Positions 1 to 7,581 of a stretch of 64,000 nt of DNA are shown piece after piece. Origin of the DNA: Gemmiger gallinarum (GTDB lineage: Bacteria; Bacillota; Clostridia; Oscillospirales; Ruminococcaceae); assembly GCF_014982805.1 (NCBI RefSeq), contig NZ_JADCKC010000001.1, positions 1,116,001 to 1,180,000 of the forward strand, in the 5' to 3' direction. The notes under the pieces were generated by a model. The model was not told the origin of the DNA. It searched no databases and saw nothing but the letters and a program-made list of their open reading frames with translations. The first letter of the stretch is position 1. Every line of letters begins with the position of its first letter. Position numbers and translations under genes: made by a program.

Positions 1-198
1 ACGCTGGACGAGCTGATGGCCGTCCTGGACACCTGCACCGAGGCTCAGCGCCGCCGGTTCCTGCTCTATGCCCTGGACGGGCTGACCCTTGCGGAAATCG
101 GGACAGTGTGCGGCTGCTCCAAAGTATCCGTCTATGAGAGCATTGACGCGGTAAGGAAAAAATTTTTGAAATTCTTTGCGAACTACCCTAACGAATGA
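1..198 (+). CDS. Sigma-70-like regulator, 3' part only
   Basis: The reading frame is open from the first base and ends in TGA at 196-198, so the gene starts before the window. The visible 65 residues form a helix-turn-helix like sigma region 4: a segment ALDGLTLAEIGTVCGCSKVS followed by a recognition-helix-like stretch and a basic tail. The same layout ends the three following genes, making this the fourth member of a tandem family. Role inferred: DNA-binding regulator of the element, possibly a sigma factor without a complete region 2. Confidence 0.7.
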   Translation, partial: TLDELMAVLDTCTEAQRRRFLLYALDGLTLAEIGTVCGCSKVSVYESIDAVRKKFLKFFANYPNE

Positions 199-246
199 CC
201 CCTTTTCGGGCTACCCAGTGAAAGGGATTGTTTCCCTTATCCCAGC

Positions 247-282
247 GGGAGGCGGACAGCGGACAAGCTGCCCGCCTCTCCC
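247..282 (+). terminator. GC-rich hairpin between sigma-like genes
   Basis: GGGAGGCGG at 247-255 can pair with CCGCCTCTCCC at 272-282 through a 2-nt bulge. A smaller hairpin AAGGGA/TCCCTT lies upstream at 222-238. There is no clear T-run after either, so the element may be an attenuator or mRNA stabiliser rather than a true terminator. The next gene has its own AGGAGG at 290-295. Confidence 0.35.
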
Positions 283-300
283 ATTTTCAGGAGGTAGCCT

Positions 301-750
301 ATGAAAACAATCAATCTGCGGTGGGTATATCCCCACTACCGGCACGACGAGTTTGTGGAGGTCAGCGATGAGGTTTGGGAGGTCATGGAGCAGGCCCGGC
401 GCGAGATGAAGAACTATGAGCGCCGGAAGCTCTACCACCGCGCCTACTACTCTCTGGACGCATATAGCTGGACGGAGAACTACGCGCTGGAGCATGGCAG
501 ATCGCCGGAGGAAATCGTGATGGAGCGGGAGGAACAGGCCGCCCGCCTGCGCCTGCTGGCCGCCTTACCGGAGGCGCTTTCCCATGCCACCCCCACACAG
601 GGCCGCCGCATTGTGGCCTACTACATCGCCGGTATCAACCAGCCGGAAATCTCCCGGAGGGATGGCGTACACAGCAGCAAGGTCAGCGTTGCCATCCGGC
701 GGGGCCTGCGGAATATGCGCCGCTACTATAACGCGCACCCAACCGAGTGA
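301..750 (+). CDS. Sigma-70-like DNA-binding protein, paralog 1
   Basis: 149 aa, ATG preceded by AGGAGG. The N-terminus carries the family signature MKTINLRWVYPHY; a charged helical middle follows, with the segment YHRAYYSLDAY near residue 45. The last 60 residues form a sigma region 4-like helix-turn-helix (PTQGRRIVAYYIAGINQPEI, then DGVHSSKVSVAIRRGLRNMR). It is one of at least three tandem paralogs that share the INL..YP start, the Y.A.YSLD motif and the C-terminal HTH. Function as a transcriptional regulator is inferred from the HTH; its target is unknown. Confidence 0.75.
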   Translation: MKTINLRWVYPHYRHDEFVEVSDEVWEVMEQARREMKNYERRKLYHRAYYSLDAYSWTENYALEHGRSPEEIVMEREEQAARLRLLAALPEALSHATPTQGRRIVAYYIAGINQPEISRRDGVHSSKVSVAIRRGLRNMRRYYNAHPTE

Positions 751-759
751 GGTGTGCCT

Positions 760-1221
760 ATGCAGACCATCAACCTGAAACAGTATTACCCGTTCTGCAC
801 CGAGGACACCTTTGTGGAAGTGTCCGATGAGATTGTCGAAGCGTTCCTGCTGGATAAGCGGGCCGAGGCCGCCAGAGATCGCAAGATGTACCGCTACAAG
901 GCGTTTTACTCCCTTGACTGCGATGACGGGATTGAGAAAGCCGCCATCGGCTGGGCGCAGCCGTCGCCGGAAGATGCCCTGATGGAAAAGGAAGAACAGG
1001 CCGAGTACGCGGAACAAATCCGGCGGCTGTATGAAGCCATCTCTCACCTGACGCCCATCCAGGCTCGCCGCCTGCACGCCCGGTATATGCTGGGCATGAA
1101 AATCCGGGAGATTGCCGCAATGGAGGGCGTTCATCCATCGCGGGTAAGCAAGTCCATACAGGGGGCGCTCGAACGGCTGCGCCGGTACTTTGCAAACCGG
1201 AAATGGACAAGCAGCCTATGA
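760..1221 (+). CDS. Sigma-70-like DNA-binding protein, paralog 2
   Basis: 153 aa. A GTG at 754 is in frame, but the ATG at 760 gives MQTINLKQYYPF, matching the starts of its neighbours. Family features: YKAFYSLDCDDGIEKAA near residue 46, PSPEDALMEKEEQAE, then LTPIQARRLHARYMLGMKIR and an HTH with MEGVHPSRVSKSIQGALERLRRYF. It begins 9 bp after paralog 1 and overlaps paralog 3 by ATGA at 1218-1221, so the three are translationally coupled. Probable regulator; target unknown. Confidence 0.75.
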   Translation: MQTINLKQYYPFCTEDTFVEVSDEIVEAFLLDKRAEAARDRKMYRYKAFYSLDCDDGIEKAAIGWAQPSPEDALMEKEEQAEYAEQIRRLYEAISHLTPIQARRLHARYMLGMKIREIAAMEGVHPSRVSKSIQGALERLRRYFANRKWTSSL

Positions 1222-1757
1222 AAACCATCAACCTGAAAAAGCATTACTACCCGATTGTCAAAAAGGACACGTTTGTAGAAGTGCCGGACGAGGTGGCGGA
1301 GGCCATTCTGGAAGAAAGCCGCGCTGAGAACGCCAATGACGCCAGGCAGCACTACCACTGCTATTCTCTTGATGCCTCTCCCGGCATGGAAAACTATTTC
1401 CTTTCTCATGTCCTGTCACCAGAGGATATTCTCACCGGGCAGGAAACCGAACGGGAACAGGAAGCCACCCATGCCCTGATGATGGAACGGCTCCGGGAGG
1501 CCCTTTCCACCCTGACACCCCGGCAGGCGAGCTGCCTGCACGCCCGATTTTGGGAGGACAAGCCATTTAAGGAGATTGCCAAGTCCGAAGGCTTCACCAC
1601 ATCAGCCGCCATTGTCACGGTTCGCAACGCCATCATTAAGTTACAGAAATATTTTATCAAACACGGCTGGATGAGCCAGCCCAAGGAGGACGCGATATGC
1701 ACAAAGACATCACCGCCCAAACGAAACCGAAAAAGGACGAGCGCGAAGAAGTCCTGA
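1218..1757 (+). CDS. Sigma-70-like DNA-binding protein, paralog 3
   Basis: 179 aa from the ATG in the ATGA overlap at 1218; an in-frame ATG at 1203 is possible but less like the paralogs. It starts MKTINLKKHYYPIV, has the YSLDASPGMENY motif and the region 4-like HTH (LTPRQASCLHARFWEDKPFK, then EGFTTSAAIVTVRNAIIKLQ). A 30-residue Lys/Arg/Ser-rich tail absent from the paralogs overlaps the start of the DUF3847 gene by 61 bp, so the tail may simply be read-over of the next gene's leader. Sigma-like regulator. Confidence 0.7.
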   Translation: MKTINLKKHYYPIVKKDTFVEVPDEVAEAILEESRAENANDARQHYHCYSLDASPGMENYFLSHVLSPEDILTGQETEREQEATHALMMERLREALSTLTPRQASCLHARFWEDKPFKEIAKSEGFTTSAAIVTVRNAIIKLQKYFIKHGWMSQPKEDAICTKTSPPKRNRKRTSAKKS

Positions 1758-1993
1758 AAGAAATCCGGCAGCTTGAGAACCGCCAGAAGATTTTGGAGAA
1801 CAGGCAGCGCAACGAGGAACGCAAGGCCCGCACCCGCCGCCTGATTGAGCGCGGGGCCATTTTGGAGGGCGTTTTCCCTCTGACCCCCGACTTATCCGGC
1901 ATAGAGGTCAAGGCGTTCCTGATTGCCCTGTCCCATCTTCCAGGGGCGGCAGAACTGGCCGCAAAACTGCCAAAATCCGGGGACAAGCCATAA
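1697..1993 (+). CDS. DUF3847-family small coiled-coil protein (relaxosome-associated)
   Basis: 98 aa, ATG preceded by AAGGAGG. It is almost wholly charged helix: a coiled-coil (EVLKEIRQLENRQKILENRQ) followed by ARTRRLIERGAILEGVFP, the typical DUF3847 core, and a short C-terminal segment. In this class of elements such genes lie immediately before the MobQ relaxase. Here it precedes the oriT at 2011 and the relaxase at 2189. A second family member occupies the same position in IME2 (11088-11387). A role as an accessory DNA-binding protein at oriT is inference from position. Confidence 0.75.
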   Translation: MHKDITAQTKPKKDEREEVLKEIRQLENRQKILENRQRNEERKARTRRLIERGAILEGVFPLTPDLSGIEVKAFLIALSHLPGAAELAAKLPKSGDKP

Positions 1994-2010
1994 GTCCATT
2001 CTCTGGAATG

Positions 2011-2094
2011 GCGCACTTATACACCGTTGCCGGTGTCGTGCGCCCTGCCGGGGGCTGTTGCGTACTTCGTCCGCGATGGGGAGCTACACTCCCC
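2011..2094 (+). other. Probable oriT of IME1 (MobQ type)
   Basis: Starts GCGCACTTATACACCG. The inverted repeat ACACCG (2021-2026) / CGGTGT (2031-2036) is followed at once by GTGCGCCCTGCC (2038-2049), resembling the nic region of RSF1010/IncQ-type oriT (TGCGCCCT). A second hairpin GGGGA/TCCCC spans 2078-2094. The order (upstream box, inverted repeat, nic-like box, second hairpin) is reproduced in IME2 at 11749-11872. It lies between the DUF3847 gene and the relaxase gene, the usual place. The nick position itself is inferred, not shown. Confidence 0.7.
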
Positions 2095-2188
2095 AAACCC
2101 CTTGTGCGCCACAGGCCACGGAACATCCGCAAGCGGCTGTCCCGTCCCCTGCGGCCTGAATATCCCTCACCGAAAGGAGGCGATCCCC

Positions 2189-3625
2189 ATAGATTTTTGC
2201 CATATCCCCGTCAGTATCATCAAGCGCAGCGAGGGCCGTTCCGCTGTTGCCGCAGCCGCCTACCGCAGCGGAACCAAGCTGACGAATGAATGGGACGGCC
2301 TGACCCATGATTACACCCGGAAGGGCGGCGTTGTCCATGCGGAAATCATGCTGCCCGCCCACGCCCCGCCGGAGTTTGCAGACCGCTCCACCCTCTGGAA
2401 CAGTGTGGAGCAGATCGAGAAAGCCAGGGACAGCCAGCTTGCCCGTGAGATTGAGGCGGCCCTGCCCCGTGAACTGTCCAGGGAACAGCAGCTTGCCCTT
2501 GTCCGGGCCTATGTGAAGGACAACTTTGTGGACAAAGGAATGTGCGCCGACTTCGCCATCCATGACAAGGGAACCGGCAACCCCCATGTCCATATCATGC
2601 TGACCGTCCGGCCCTTAAAAGAAAACGGTGCATGGGGCGCGAAGTGTCGCAAGGCATACGACCTGGACGAGAACGGCCAGCGCATCCCAGACGGGAAAGG
2701 CGGTTGGAAGAACCACCGGGAGGATACCACCGACTGGAACGACAAAGGGAATGTGGAGATTTGGCGGGCGGCATGGGCGGCCTATACCAACCGGGCATTG
2801 GAGGCCGTCGGTCAGCCTGCCCTGGTAGACCACCGCAGCTACAAGCGCCGGGGCATTGATAAAATCCCCTCTGTCCACCTGGGGCCAGCAGCCAGCCAGA
2901 TGGAGAAGCGAGGCATCCGCACCGACAAGGGAGAAGTCAACCGGCAGATCGCCGCCGACAACAAGCTGCTGAAAGAAATCAAGGCCCGCATTACCCGTCT
3001 CTACAACTGGTCGAAGGCCGAGGCGGAGAAGCCGGAGGGCCAGCAGCCCAGCATGATGGACTTGTGGGAGGCCCAGCAGCAGCTCAAGCGGCCTGACACC
3101 CGTACCGGAAAAATCCGGGCATTGCAGGAGAGCGCCGCCCTGTTCAATTTTCTGAACGCCAACGGCATCCAATCCATGCAGCAGCTCCATGAAAAAATTG
3201 CCGGTATGAACACCCGCTACTATGACCTGCGGCGAGAGATCGTCAAGGCCGAGCGCCGGATCGCTGTCCTCACCGAGCGCGGGGAGATGTGGGCGCAGTA
3301 CAACGAGTACAAGGCCATTCATAAACAGCTTGCCAGGATGAAGCCGGAAAAGCGGGAGCTGTTCGAGCAGCGCCACAGCCGGGAGCTGATCCTCTATGAC
3401 GCGGCAGACCGGTATCTGAAGGAACTGAAAGCCAGCGGAGAGGAACTTTCCCCGAAGGAATGGCGGCGCGAGATCGACCTGCTGACCGCCCAGAAGCAGG
3501 TGGACAGCATCGACATGAAGGCCATGCGGGAGGAACTGAAAGCCGTGGAACGGCTCCGCAAGGCCGCCGACCAACTGGCCCGCCAGGAACGGGACAAGCC
3601 CCGCGACCGGGGGCCGGAGCGGTAA
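2189..3625 (+). CDS. mobA: MobA/MobL (MobQ) relaxase of IME1
   Basis: About 478 aa. Nicks oriT and pilots single-stranded DNA into the host ICE secretion channel. The N-terminus has the family pattern VSIIKRSEGRSAVAAAAYRS, then EIMLPAHAPPEF, and the metal-binding HDKGTGNPHVHIM near residue 125; the C-terminal half is long charged helix. The frame is open from 2027, but family homology starts only near 2192. A perfect AAGGAGG at 2174-2180 lies 8 nt before an in-frame ATA at 2189, and no ATG, GTG or TTG is present at that spot. I therefore place the start at ATA; see findings. IME2 encodes a clear homolog at 12782-14374. Confidence 0.85.
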   Translation: MDFCHIPVSIIKRSEGRSAVAAAAYRSGTKLTNEWDGLTHDYTRKGGVVHAEIMLPAHAPPEFADRSTLWNSVEQIEKARDSQLAREIEAALPRELSREQQLALVRAYVKDNFVDKGMCADFAIHDKGTGNPHVHIMLTVRPLKENGAWGAKCRKAYDLDENGQRIPDGKGGWKNHREDTTDWNDKGNVEIWRAAWAAYTNRALEAVGQPALVDHRSYKRRGIDKIPSVHLGPAASQMEKRGIRTDKGEVNRQIAADNKLLKEIKARITRLYNWSKAEAEKPEGQQPSMMDLWEAQQQLKRPDTRTGKIRALQESAALFNFLNANGIQSMQQLHEKIAGMNTRYYDLRREIVKAERRIAVLTERGEMWAQYNEYKAIHKQLARMKPEKRELFEQRHSRELILYDAADRYLKELKASGEELSPKEWRREIDLLTAQKQVDSIDMKAMREELKAVERLRKAADQLARQERDKPRDRGPER

Positions 3626-3723
3626 AGGGTACGGTGTTTTGCCGACCCCTTGCGGTGCGTCGCGTTTCACGACACACCTTTGCACAGAATTGTCAACATT
3701 CACTCATGGAAGGAGATTGCCTT

Positions 3724-3900
3724 ATGAAGCAGATTATTTTACCCGTCACTGTCCACCTGAATATCCGCCTGCCCCTTGCCCTCTTGCAGCCGGAACCGGC
3801 AGACGCGCCCACCGGCCCGGAGCCGGAGGCCCATGCCTGCCAGGGCTGCGGTAACTGCGGCGGGTGCAGGAAGTGCCAGCATGAAGAAAAGCAAGCCTGA
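3724..3900 (+). CDS. Small cysteine-rich protein
   Basis: 58 aa, with AAGGAG 8 nt upstream of the ATG. The first half is hydrophobic to proline-rich (MKQIILPVTVHLNIRLPLAL), the second half carries CQGCGNCGGCRKC, a dense cysteine cluster able to bind zinc or an Fe-S centre. It overlaps the next gene by 20 bp in another frame. Similar mini-proteins precede Cys-rich VLP genes in related elements; no function is known to me. Confidence 0.6.
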   Translation: MKQIILPVTVHLNIRLPLALLQPEPADAPTGPEPEAHACQGCGNCGGCRKCQHEEKQA

Positions 3901-4279
3901 ACCCATCCCCGTCATGGACTACCGCCAGTACCGCAGAGCGCGGCGGCTGGTACATGAGTGCTGCAACTATGACGGCGGTAACTGTATCGCGCTGGACGAT
4001 GGGGAGGAATGTGTCTGCGTCCAGTCCATTTCCTACTCCCTGCTGTGCCGGTGGTTCCGGGCGGCAGTGCTGCCGCTGGACAGAGAACTGGAAACGGCCC
4101 TGTTCCACCGCCTGGACGCCAAGCGTTGCGCCGTCTGCGAGGCGCTGTTCACCCCCGGCTCCAACCGGGCCAAATACTGCCCGGAATGTGCTGGACGCAT
4201 GAAGCGTATCAAGGCGGCCCAGCGCAAGCGCAAACAGAGGGCTAAGTGTCACGCTTTAGGGGCCGAAAACCCCTTGTAA
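3881..4279 (+). CDS. Cysteine-rich VLP-family protein
   Basis: 132 aa from the ATG at 3881 (MKKSKPEPIPVMDYRQ). Two cysteine clusters: HECCNYDGGNCIALDDGEEC with CVC in the first half, and CAVCEALFTPGSNRAKYCPEC near residue 95, a C2C2 zinc-ribbon. The motif AAVLPLD that names the family (Cys_rich_VLP) sits between them, and the tail is basic. Found in Firmicute mobilizable elements near relaxase genes; nucleic-acid binding is likely but unproven. A truncated relative survives at 55143-55334 on the other strand. Confidence 0.75.
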   Translation: MKKSKPEPIPVMDYRQYRRARRLVHECCNYDGGNCIALDDGEECVCVQSISYSLLCRWFRAAVLPLDRELETALFHRLDAKRCAVCEALFTPGSNRAKYCPECAGRMKRIKAAQRKRKQRAKCHALGAENPL

Positions 4280-4337
4280 ATCAAGGCTTTTTTCGAGGGT
4301 GTCGCTGGGGGCCTGATAGATTTATCCTCTGGCCCCC
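4272..4337 (+). terminator. Terminator-like hairpins upstream of the rep gene
   Basis: CCTTG (4273-4277) TAAAT CAAGG followed by CTTTTTT gives a short intrinsic terminator for the VLP gene. A second hairpin GGGGGCC (4307-4313) / GGCCCCC (4331-4337) with a 17-nt loop lies between it and the rep start and could affect rep expression. The rest of the 113-bp gap holds only the rep ribosome binding site (AAGGAGG at 4380). Confidence 0.5.
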
Positions 4338-4392
4338 AAAACGGCCCTCTAAAGGCGTATAGACCCCTGAAATAAACCCCAAGGAGGAACCC

Positions 4393-5127
4393 ATGTCAGA
4401 CAATCGAAAATATTACTACCTGAAACTCAAAGAGAACTATTTTGACGATGACTCCATCGTACTGCTGGAAAGTATGCAGGACGGTGTGCTGTACTCCAAC
4501 ATTCTGCTCAAGCTGTATCTGAAATCCCTGAAACACGGCGGGCGGCTCCAGCTTGACGAGAATATCCCCTACACGGCGCAGATGATTGCCACCATCACCC
4601 GCCAGCAGATCGGCACTGTGGAGAGGGCCTTGCAAATCTTCCTGAAGCTGGGCCTTGTGGAAGTGCTGGACAGCGGCACTTTTTACATGAGCAATATCGA
4701 GCTGCTGATCGGCCAGTCCTCCACCGAGGCCGAGCGAAAGCGGGCGGCGAGGCTCCAAAACAAGGCTCTTTCTGCGCCCCGGACAAACGGCGGACATTTG
4801 TCCGACATTCGTCCACCAGAGATAGAGATAGAGTTAGAGAAAGAGATAGAGATAAAGAGAGAGATAGAGAAGGGACACCCCGCCCGCACCTATGGCCGTT
4901 ACCAGAATGTTTTCCTGACGGACGAGGAACTGGCAGACTTGCAGGCCAGCTTTCCCACGGTATGGGGCCAGTACATCGAAAAGCTGTCCGAGTACATGGC
5001 TTCTACCGGCAAGCGGTATCAGAGCCATGCCGCCACCATCCGGCGCTGGGCCAGCGAGGACGCCAGGAAAGCGGCCCCGTCCACCCGCAACCGGGATTAC
5101 AGCGTAAAGGAGGATGAAACCGTATGA
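4393..5127 (+). CDS. Phage-type replisome organizer (replication initiator of IME1)
   Basis: 244 aa. The N-terminal 115 residues match the phage replisome organizer N-terminal domain: KYYYLKLKENYFDDDSIVLL, then LYSNILLKLYLKSLKHGG and a winged-helix segment ending VEVLDSGTFYMSNIELLIG. Residues 143-160 are encoded by nine hexamers (4819-4872). The C-terminal third (residues 160-235) resembles loader-interaction domains of such initiators. It is followed by ATGA-type overlap with a DnaC-like gene, the standard initiator/loader pair. Expected to open the element's origin during excised replication. Confidence 0.8.
   Translation: MSDNRKYYYLKLKENYFDDDSIVLLESMQDGVLYSNILLKLYLKSLKHGGRLQLDENIPYTAQMIATITRQQIGTVERALQIFLKLGLVEVLDSGTFYMSNIELLIGQSSTEAERKRAARLQNKALSAPRTNGGHLSDIRPPEIEIELEKEIEIKREIEKGHPARTYGRYQNVFLTDEELADLQASFPTVWGQYIEKLSEYMASTGKRYQSHAATIRRWASEDARKAAPSTRNRDYSVKEDETV
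4819..4872 (+). repeat. Nine tandem GAGATA-type hexamers inside the rep gene (candidate origin)
   Basis: Units in order: GAGATA, GAGATA, GAGTTA, GAGAAA, GAGATA, GAGATA, AAGAGA, GAGATA, GAGAAG. They are in frame and encode alternating Glu and Ile/Leu/Lys. The isoleucines here all use ATA, while the rest of the gene mostly uses ATC or ATT, so the constraint seems to be on the DNA. Phage lambda O and several lactococcal phage initiators also carry their origin inside the gene. Origin function is inference. Confidence 0.55.
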
Positions 5128-5987
5128 TTGAGATTACCGCAGAAATCCGGGCGCTGATCGACAAGGCAGCCGCCGGTGTGGAATTGGCCGGGGACGAGTA
5201 CATAGACCCGGCAGACGGCCTCATTCACTGTAAAAAGTGCGGCGGCCAGAGGCAGACCGTTGTGCCATGCTTTGGGAAACCCGGCTACTTCATGCCCCGC
5301 TGTATCTGCCAGTGCCAGCGGGAGGCCGAGGAACAGCGCAAGGCCGCCGAGGAACGGCAGCGCCGCATGGAGCGCATCAAGCGCCGGAAGGCCCAGGGCC
5401 TGCAAGACCGCTATCTGTACGACTACACCTTTGCCAACGACAACGGCCAAAATCCCCTGATGGACAAGGCCCGCGCCTATGTGGAGAACTGGAAGGAGGC
5501 ATACAAAAACAACACCGGCCTGCTGCTGTTCGGGGATGTGGGAACCGGCAAGTCCTTTTTTGCCGGTTGTATCGCCAACGCCCTGCTTGACCGGGATGTG
5601 CCGGTGCTGATGACGAACTTTCCCACCATCCTGAACCGCCTGACCGGGATGTTCTCCGAGGACAGGGCCGACTTTATCGCCAGCTTTGACGAATACGACC
5701 TGCTTATCATTGACGATTTGGGTGTGGAGCGCAGCACCGAGTATGCGATGGAGCAGATGTTTTTCGTCATTGACAGCCGCTACCGCAGCCGCAGGCCCAT
5801 GATTATCACCACCAACCTGAAGCTGGCCGAACTCAAAAATCCGCCCGACCTGGCCCACGCCCGTATCTATGACCGTATTCTGGAACGGTGCGCCCCGATC
5901 CTCTTTGTCGGGAAGAACTTCCGGGAGGAAAACGCCGGAGCTACCAAGCAGGCGGCGAAAGACATTGTAAACCGTAAGCATGAGTAA
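5124..5987 (+). CDS. dnaC: DnaC-like helicase-loading ATPase
   Basis: 287 aa, start overlapping the rep stop by 4 bp. An N-terminal cysteine pair region (CKKCGGQ near residue 37 and CICQC near 61) suggests a zinc-binding module. The AAA+ core has Walker A GDVGTGKS near residue 136 and Walker B LLIIDDLG near 193, with a sensor-like IITTNLKLAEL at about 230. Works with the replisome organizer to load host helicase on the excised element. Confidence 0.85.
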   Translation: MIEITAEIRALIDKAAAGVELAGDEYIDPADGLIHCKKCGGQRQTVVPCFGKPGYFMPRCICQCQREAEEQRKAAEERQRRMERIKRRKAQGLQDRYLYDYTFANDNGQNPLMDKARAYVENWKEAYKNNTGLLLFGDVGTGKSFFAGCIANALLDRDVPVLMTNFPTILNRLTGMFSEDRADFIASFDEYDLLIIDDLGVERSTEYAMEQMFFVIDSRYRSRRPMIITTNLKLAELKNPPDLAHARIYDRILERCAPILFVGKNFREENAGATKQAAKDIVNRKHE

Positions 5988-6030
5988 TTTTTTGCCGGAC
6001 GGCGCAGCCCCGCCCGGAGAAAGGAGCGCC

Positions 6031-6222
6031 ATGAGCGAAGAAACCCGTACCATGCAGACCGCAGACACCACTCCGGCCAGAGCGCCGGAGGACGCCCCCG
6101 CGCTGGTAAAGAAAATCGGCAAGACCACCTACAAGGTGCGCGTCCATTTCAGCAATACCAGCACTGAAACCATGAGCGACAAAATCAAGCGTATGCTCAA
6201 AAACGAGATACAGCAAATGTGA
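6031..6222 (+). CDS. TnpW-family transposon-encoded protein
   Basis: 63 aa. The ATG at 6031 follows GAAAGGAGCGCC; an upstream in-frame ATG at 5980 overlaps dnaC and lacks a site of its own. The conserved core is KKIGKTTYKVRVHFSNTSTE then KIKRMLKNEI, the TnpW family pattern. Such small proteins sit beside replication or recombinase genes in Clostridial elements. No biochemical role is known to me. Confidence 0.75.
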   Translation: MSEETRTMQTADTTPARAPEDAPALVKKIGKTTYKVRVHFSNTSTETMSDKIKRMLKNEIQQM

Positions 6223-6300
6223 CCGGCTGATAAAGCCAGCCGCCTTGTGTTAAACTGATGATGGTACACGCCAAAACTTTTAGCCAAGGAGGACACGAAA

Positions 6301-6666
6301 ATGCTGTACACAGAAAAAGAGAAAAATGAGATTGAGCGCGTCCGCAAAGTGTTTGAGAAACATATCCAGCAGATGACCGCTTATGATTTGGTTTGGTCGG
6401 ACAAGGTCGGCTATGTGTGGCTGGCAATATCTATCGACCCGGTCTATATTGACACCGGCAACTGGATAGAGTCTGCTGCCGGTCTTTGTTATGAGTGCTT
6501 GAATGATATAGCACTGGATGTTTTTGGAATGACCGGAAACGACCATGACTTCGAGGACGCCGATCCGCTGGAACTGGCCGAGATTAAGCGGCGCTGGAAA
6601 CCCTATATCGACCAACTGCCGGAATATGCGTACCTTTGCGACGAACTGCTAAGCGGCCGCAAGTAA
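6301..6666 (+). CDS. Hypothetical acidic protein
   Basis: 121 aa, with AAGGAGG 7 nt before the ATG. Mixed alpha/beta acidic protein without membrane segments or cysteine clusters; it contains WLAISIDPVYIDTGNWIESA and GNDHDFEDADPLELAEIKRR. It is the last gene of IME1 and is followed by a good terminator. Not recognised. Position at the element edge allows an accessory or anti-defence role, but nothing in the sequence proves one. Confidence 0.6.
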   Translation: MLYTEKEKNEIERVRKVFEKHIQQMTAYDLVWSDKVGYVWLAISIDPVYIDTGNWIESAAGLCYECLNDIALDVFGMTGNDHDFEDADPLELAEIKRRWKPYIDQLPEYAYLCDELLSGRK

Positions 6667-6694
6667 CTCTACTCGCCTGAGTGTCAGGAGCATG

Positions 6695-6717
6695 AAAGTG
6701 CTTCTGGCACTTTTTTT
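6695..6717 (+). terminator. Intrinsic terminator at the IME1 end
   Basis: AAAGTGC (6695-6701), loop TTCTG, GCACTTT (6707-6713), then an uninterrupted T-run to 6717. Perfect 7-bp stem. It closes the last IME1 gene and shields the truncated virD4 from element transcription. Confidence 0.85.
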
Positions 6718-6765
6718 GTGGCCTTTTTGTGAATTTGATTAAAAAGTCCTTGACAACTCGTTTCG

Positions 6766-7581
6766 GGCAAAACTGCGAAGTCGATTTTGGTGAGCTGCGG
6801 CGCACGGCTGGCGGTGTTCGACATTGCCGAGCTGCGGGAGGTCACAGCCTATGACGAGCTGGAGCTGGACACCCTGGGAGACCGACGAACCGCATTGTTC
6901 CTGATTATGAGCGACACCGATGACAGTTTTAACTTCCTCATCTCCATGTGCTACACCCAGCTGTTCAACCTGCTCTGTGAAAAGGCCGACGATGTGTACG
7001 GCGGGCGGCTGCCGGTTCATGTGCGCTGCCTCATTGATGAGTGCGCCAACATTGGCCAGATCCCCAAGCTGGAAAAGCTGGTCGCCACCATCCGCAGTCG
7101 AGAAATCTCTGCCTGTCTGGTGTTGCAGGCGCAGAGCCAGCTCAAGGCCATCTACAAGGACAACGCTGATACCATCATCGGCAACATGGATACCTCCATC
7201 TTCCTGGGCGGCAAAGAGCCGACCACGTTGAAGGAGCTGGAAGCCGTGCTTGGGAAAGAGACCATCGACACCTACAACACCGGAGAGAGCCGGGGGCGGG
7301 AGACTTCCCACTCGCTCAACTATCAAAAATTGGGGAAGGCGCTGATGAGCCAAGACGAGCTGGCCGTCATGGACGGCAGCAAGTGCATTTTGCAGCTGCG
7401 CGGTGTGCGGCCGTTCCTCTCGGACAAGTACGACATCACCCAGCACCCCAACTACAAGTACACCGCCGACGCCGACCCGAAGAACGCCTTTGATATTGAA
7501 GGCTATCTCAAGGCCCGGCTGAAGCTCAAACCCAACCAGGTCTGCGACGTGTATGAGATCGACGCCGCAGCCAACGATTGA
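6766..7581 (+). pseudogene. virD4: virD4/traG coupling protein, 5'-truncated by IME1
   Basis: 271 codons of the C-terminal half of a VirD4-type coupling ATPase, the protein that hands the relaxase-DNA complex to the secretion channel. The frame resumes at GGC (6766) as GKTAKSILVSCGARLAVFDI. Walker B is seen in RCLIDECANIG, followed by LEKLVATIRSREISACLVLQ. An in-frame TGA at 6751 precedes the homology and the N-terminal part with Walker A is absent. The missing half should lie beyond the left end of IME1. Precise excision of IME1 could restore the gene. Confidence 0.85.

Larger units (their letters stand above)
1..6765. mobile_element. IME1 (partial): mobilizable element inserted in the ICE virD4 gene
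   Basis: Block of sigma-like regulators, DUF3847, oriT, MobQ relaxase, Cys-rich VLP, replisome organizer, DnaC-like loader and TnpW that ends where the virD4 reading frame resumes at codon 6766, directly after an in-frame TGA at 6751. The left end and the integrase are not in the window. Gene content matches mobilizable elements that use a host ICE for transfer. The junction is inferred from loss of VirD4 homology, not from a mapped att site, so it is accurate to about 15 bp. Confidence 0.6.

Noticed and set aside
2027-2188. N-terminal extension of the IME1 relaxase from GTT/ATG-like starts near 2027
   Set aside because: This stretch is the oriT and lacks homology to relaxases; the ribosome binding site at 2174 points to a start near 2189.
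4819-4872. CRISPR-like array
   Set aside because: Contiguous hexamers without spacers, in frame within a gene; not a CRISPR.
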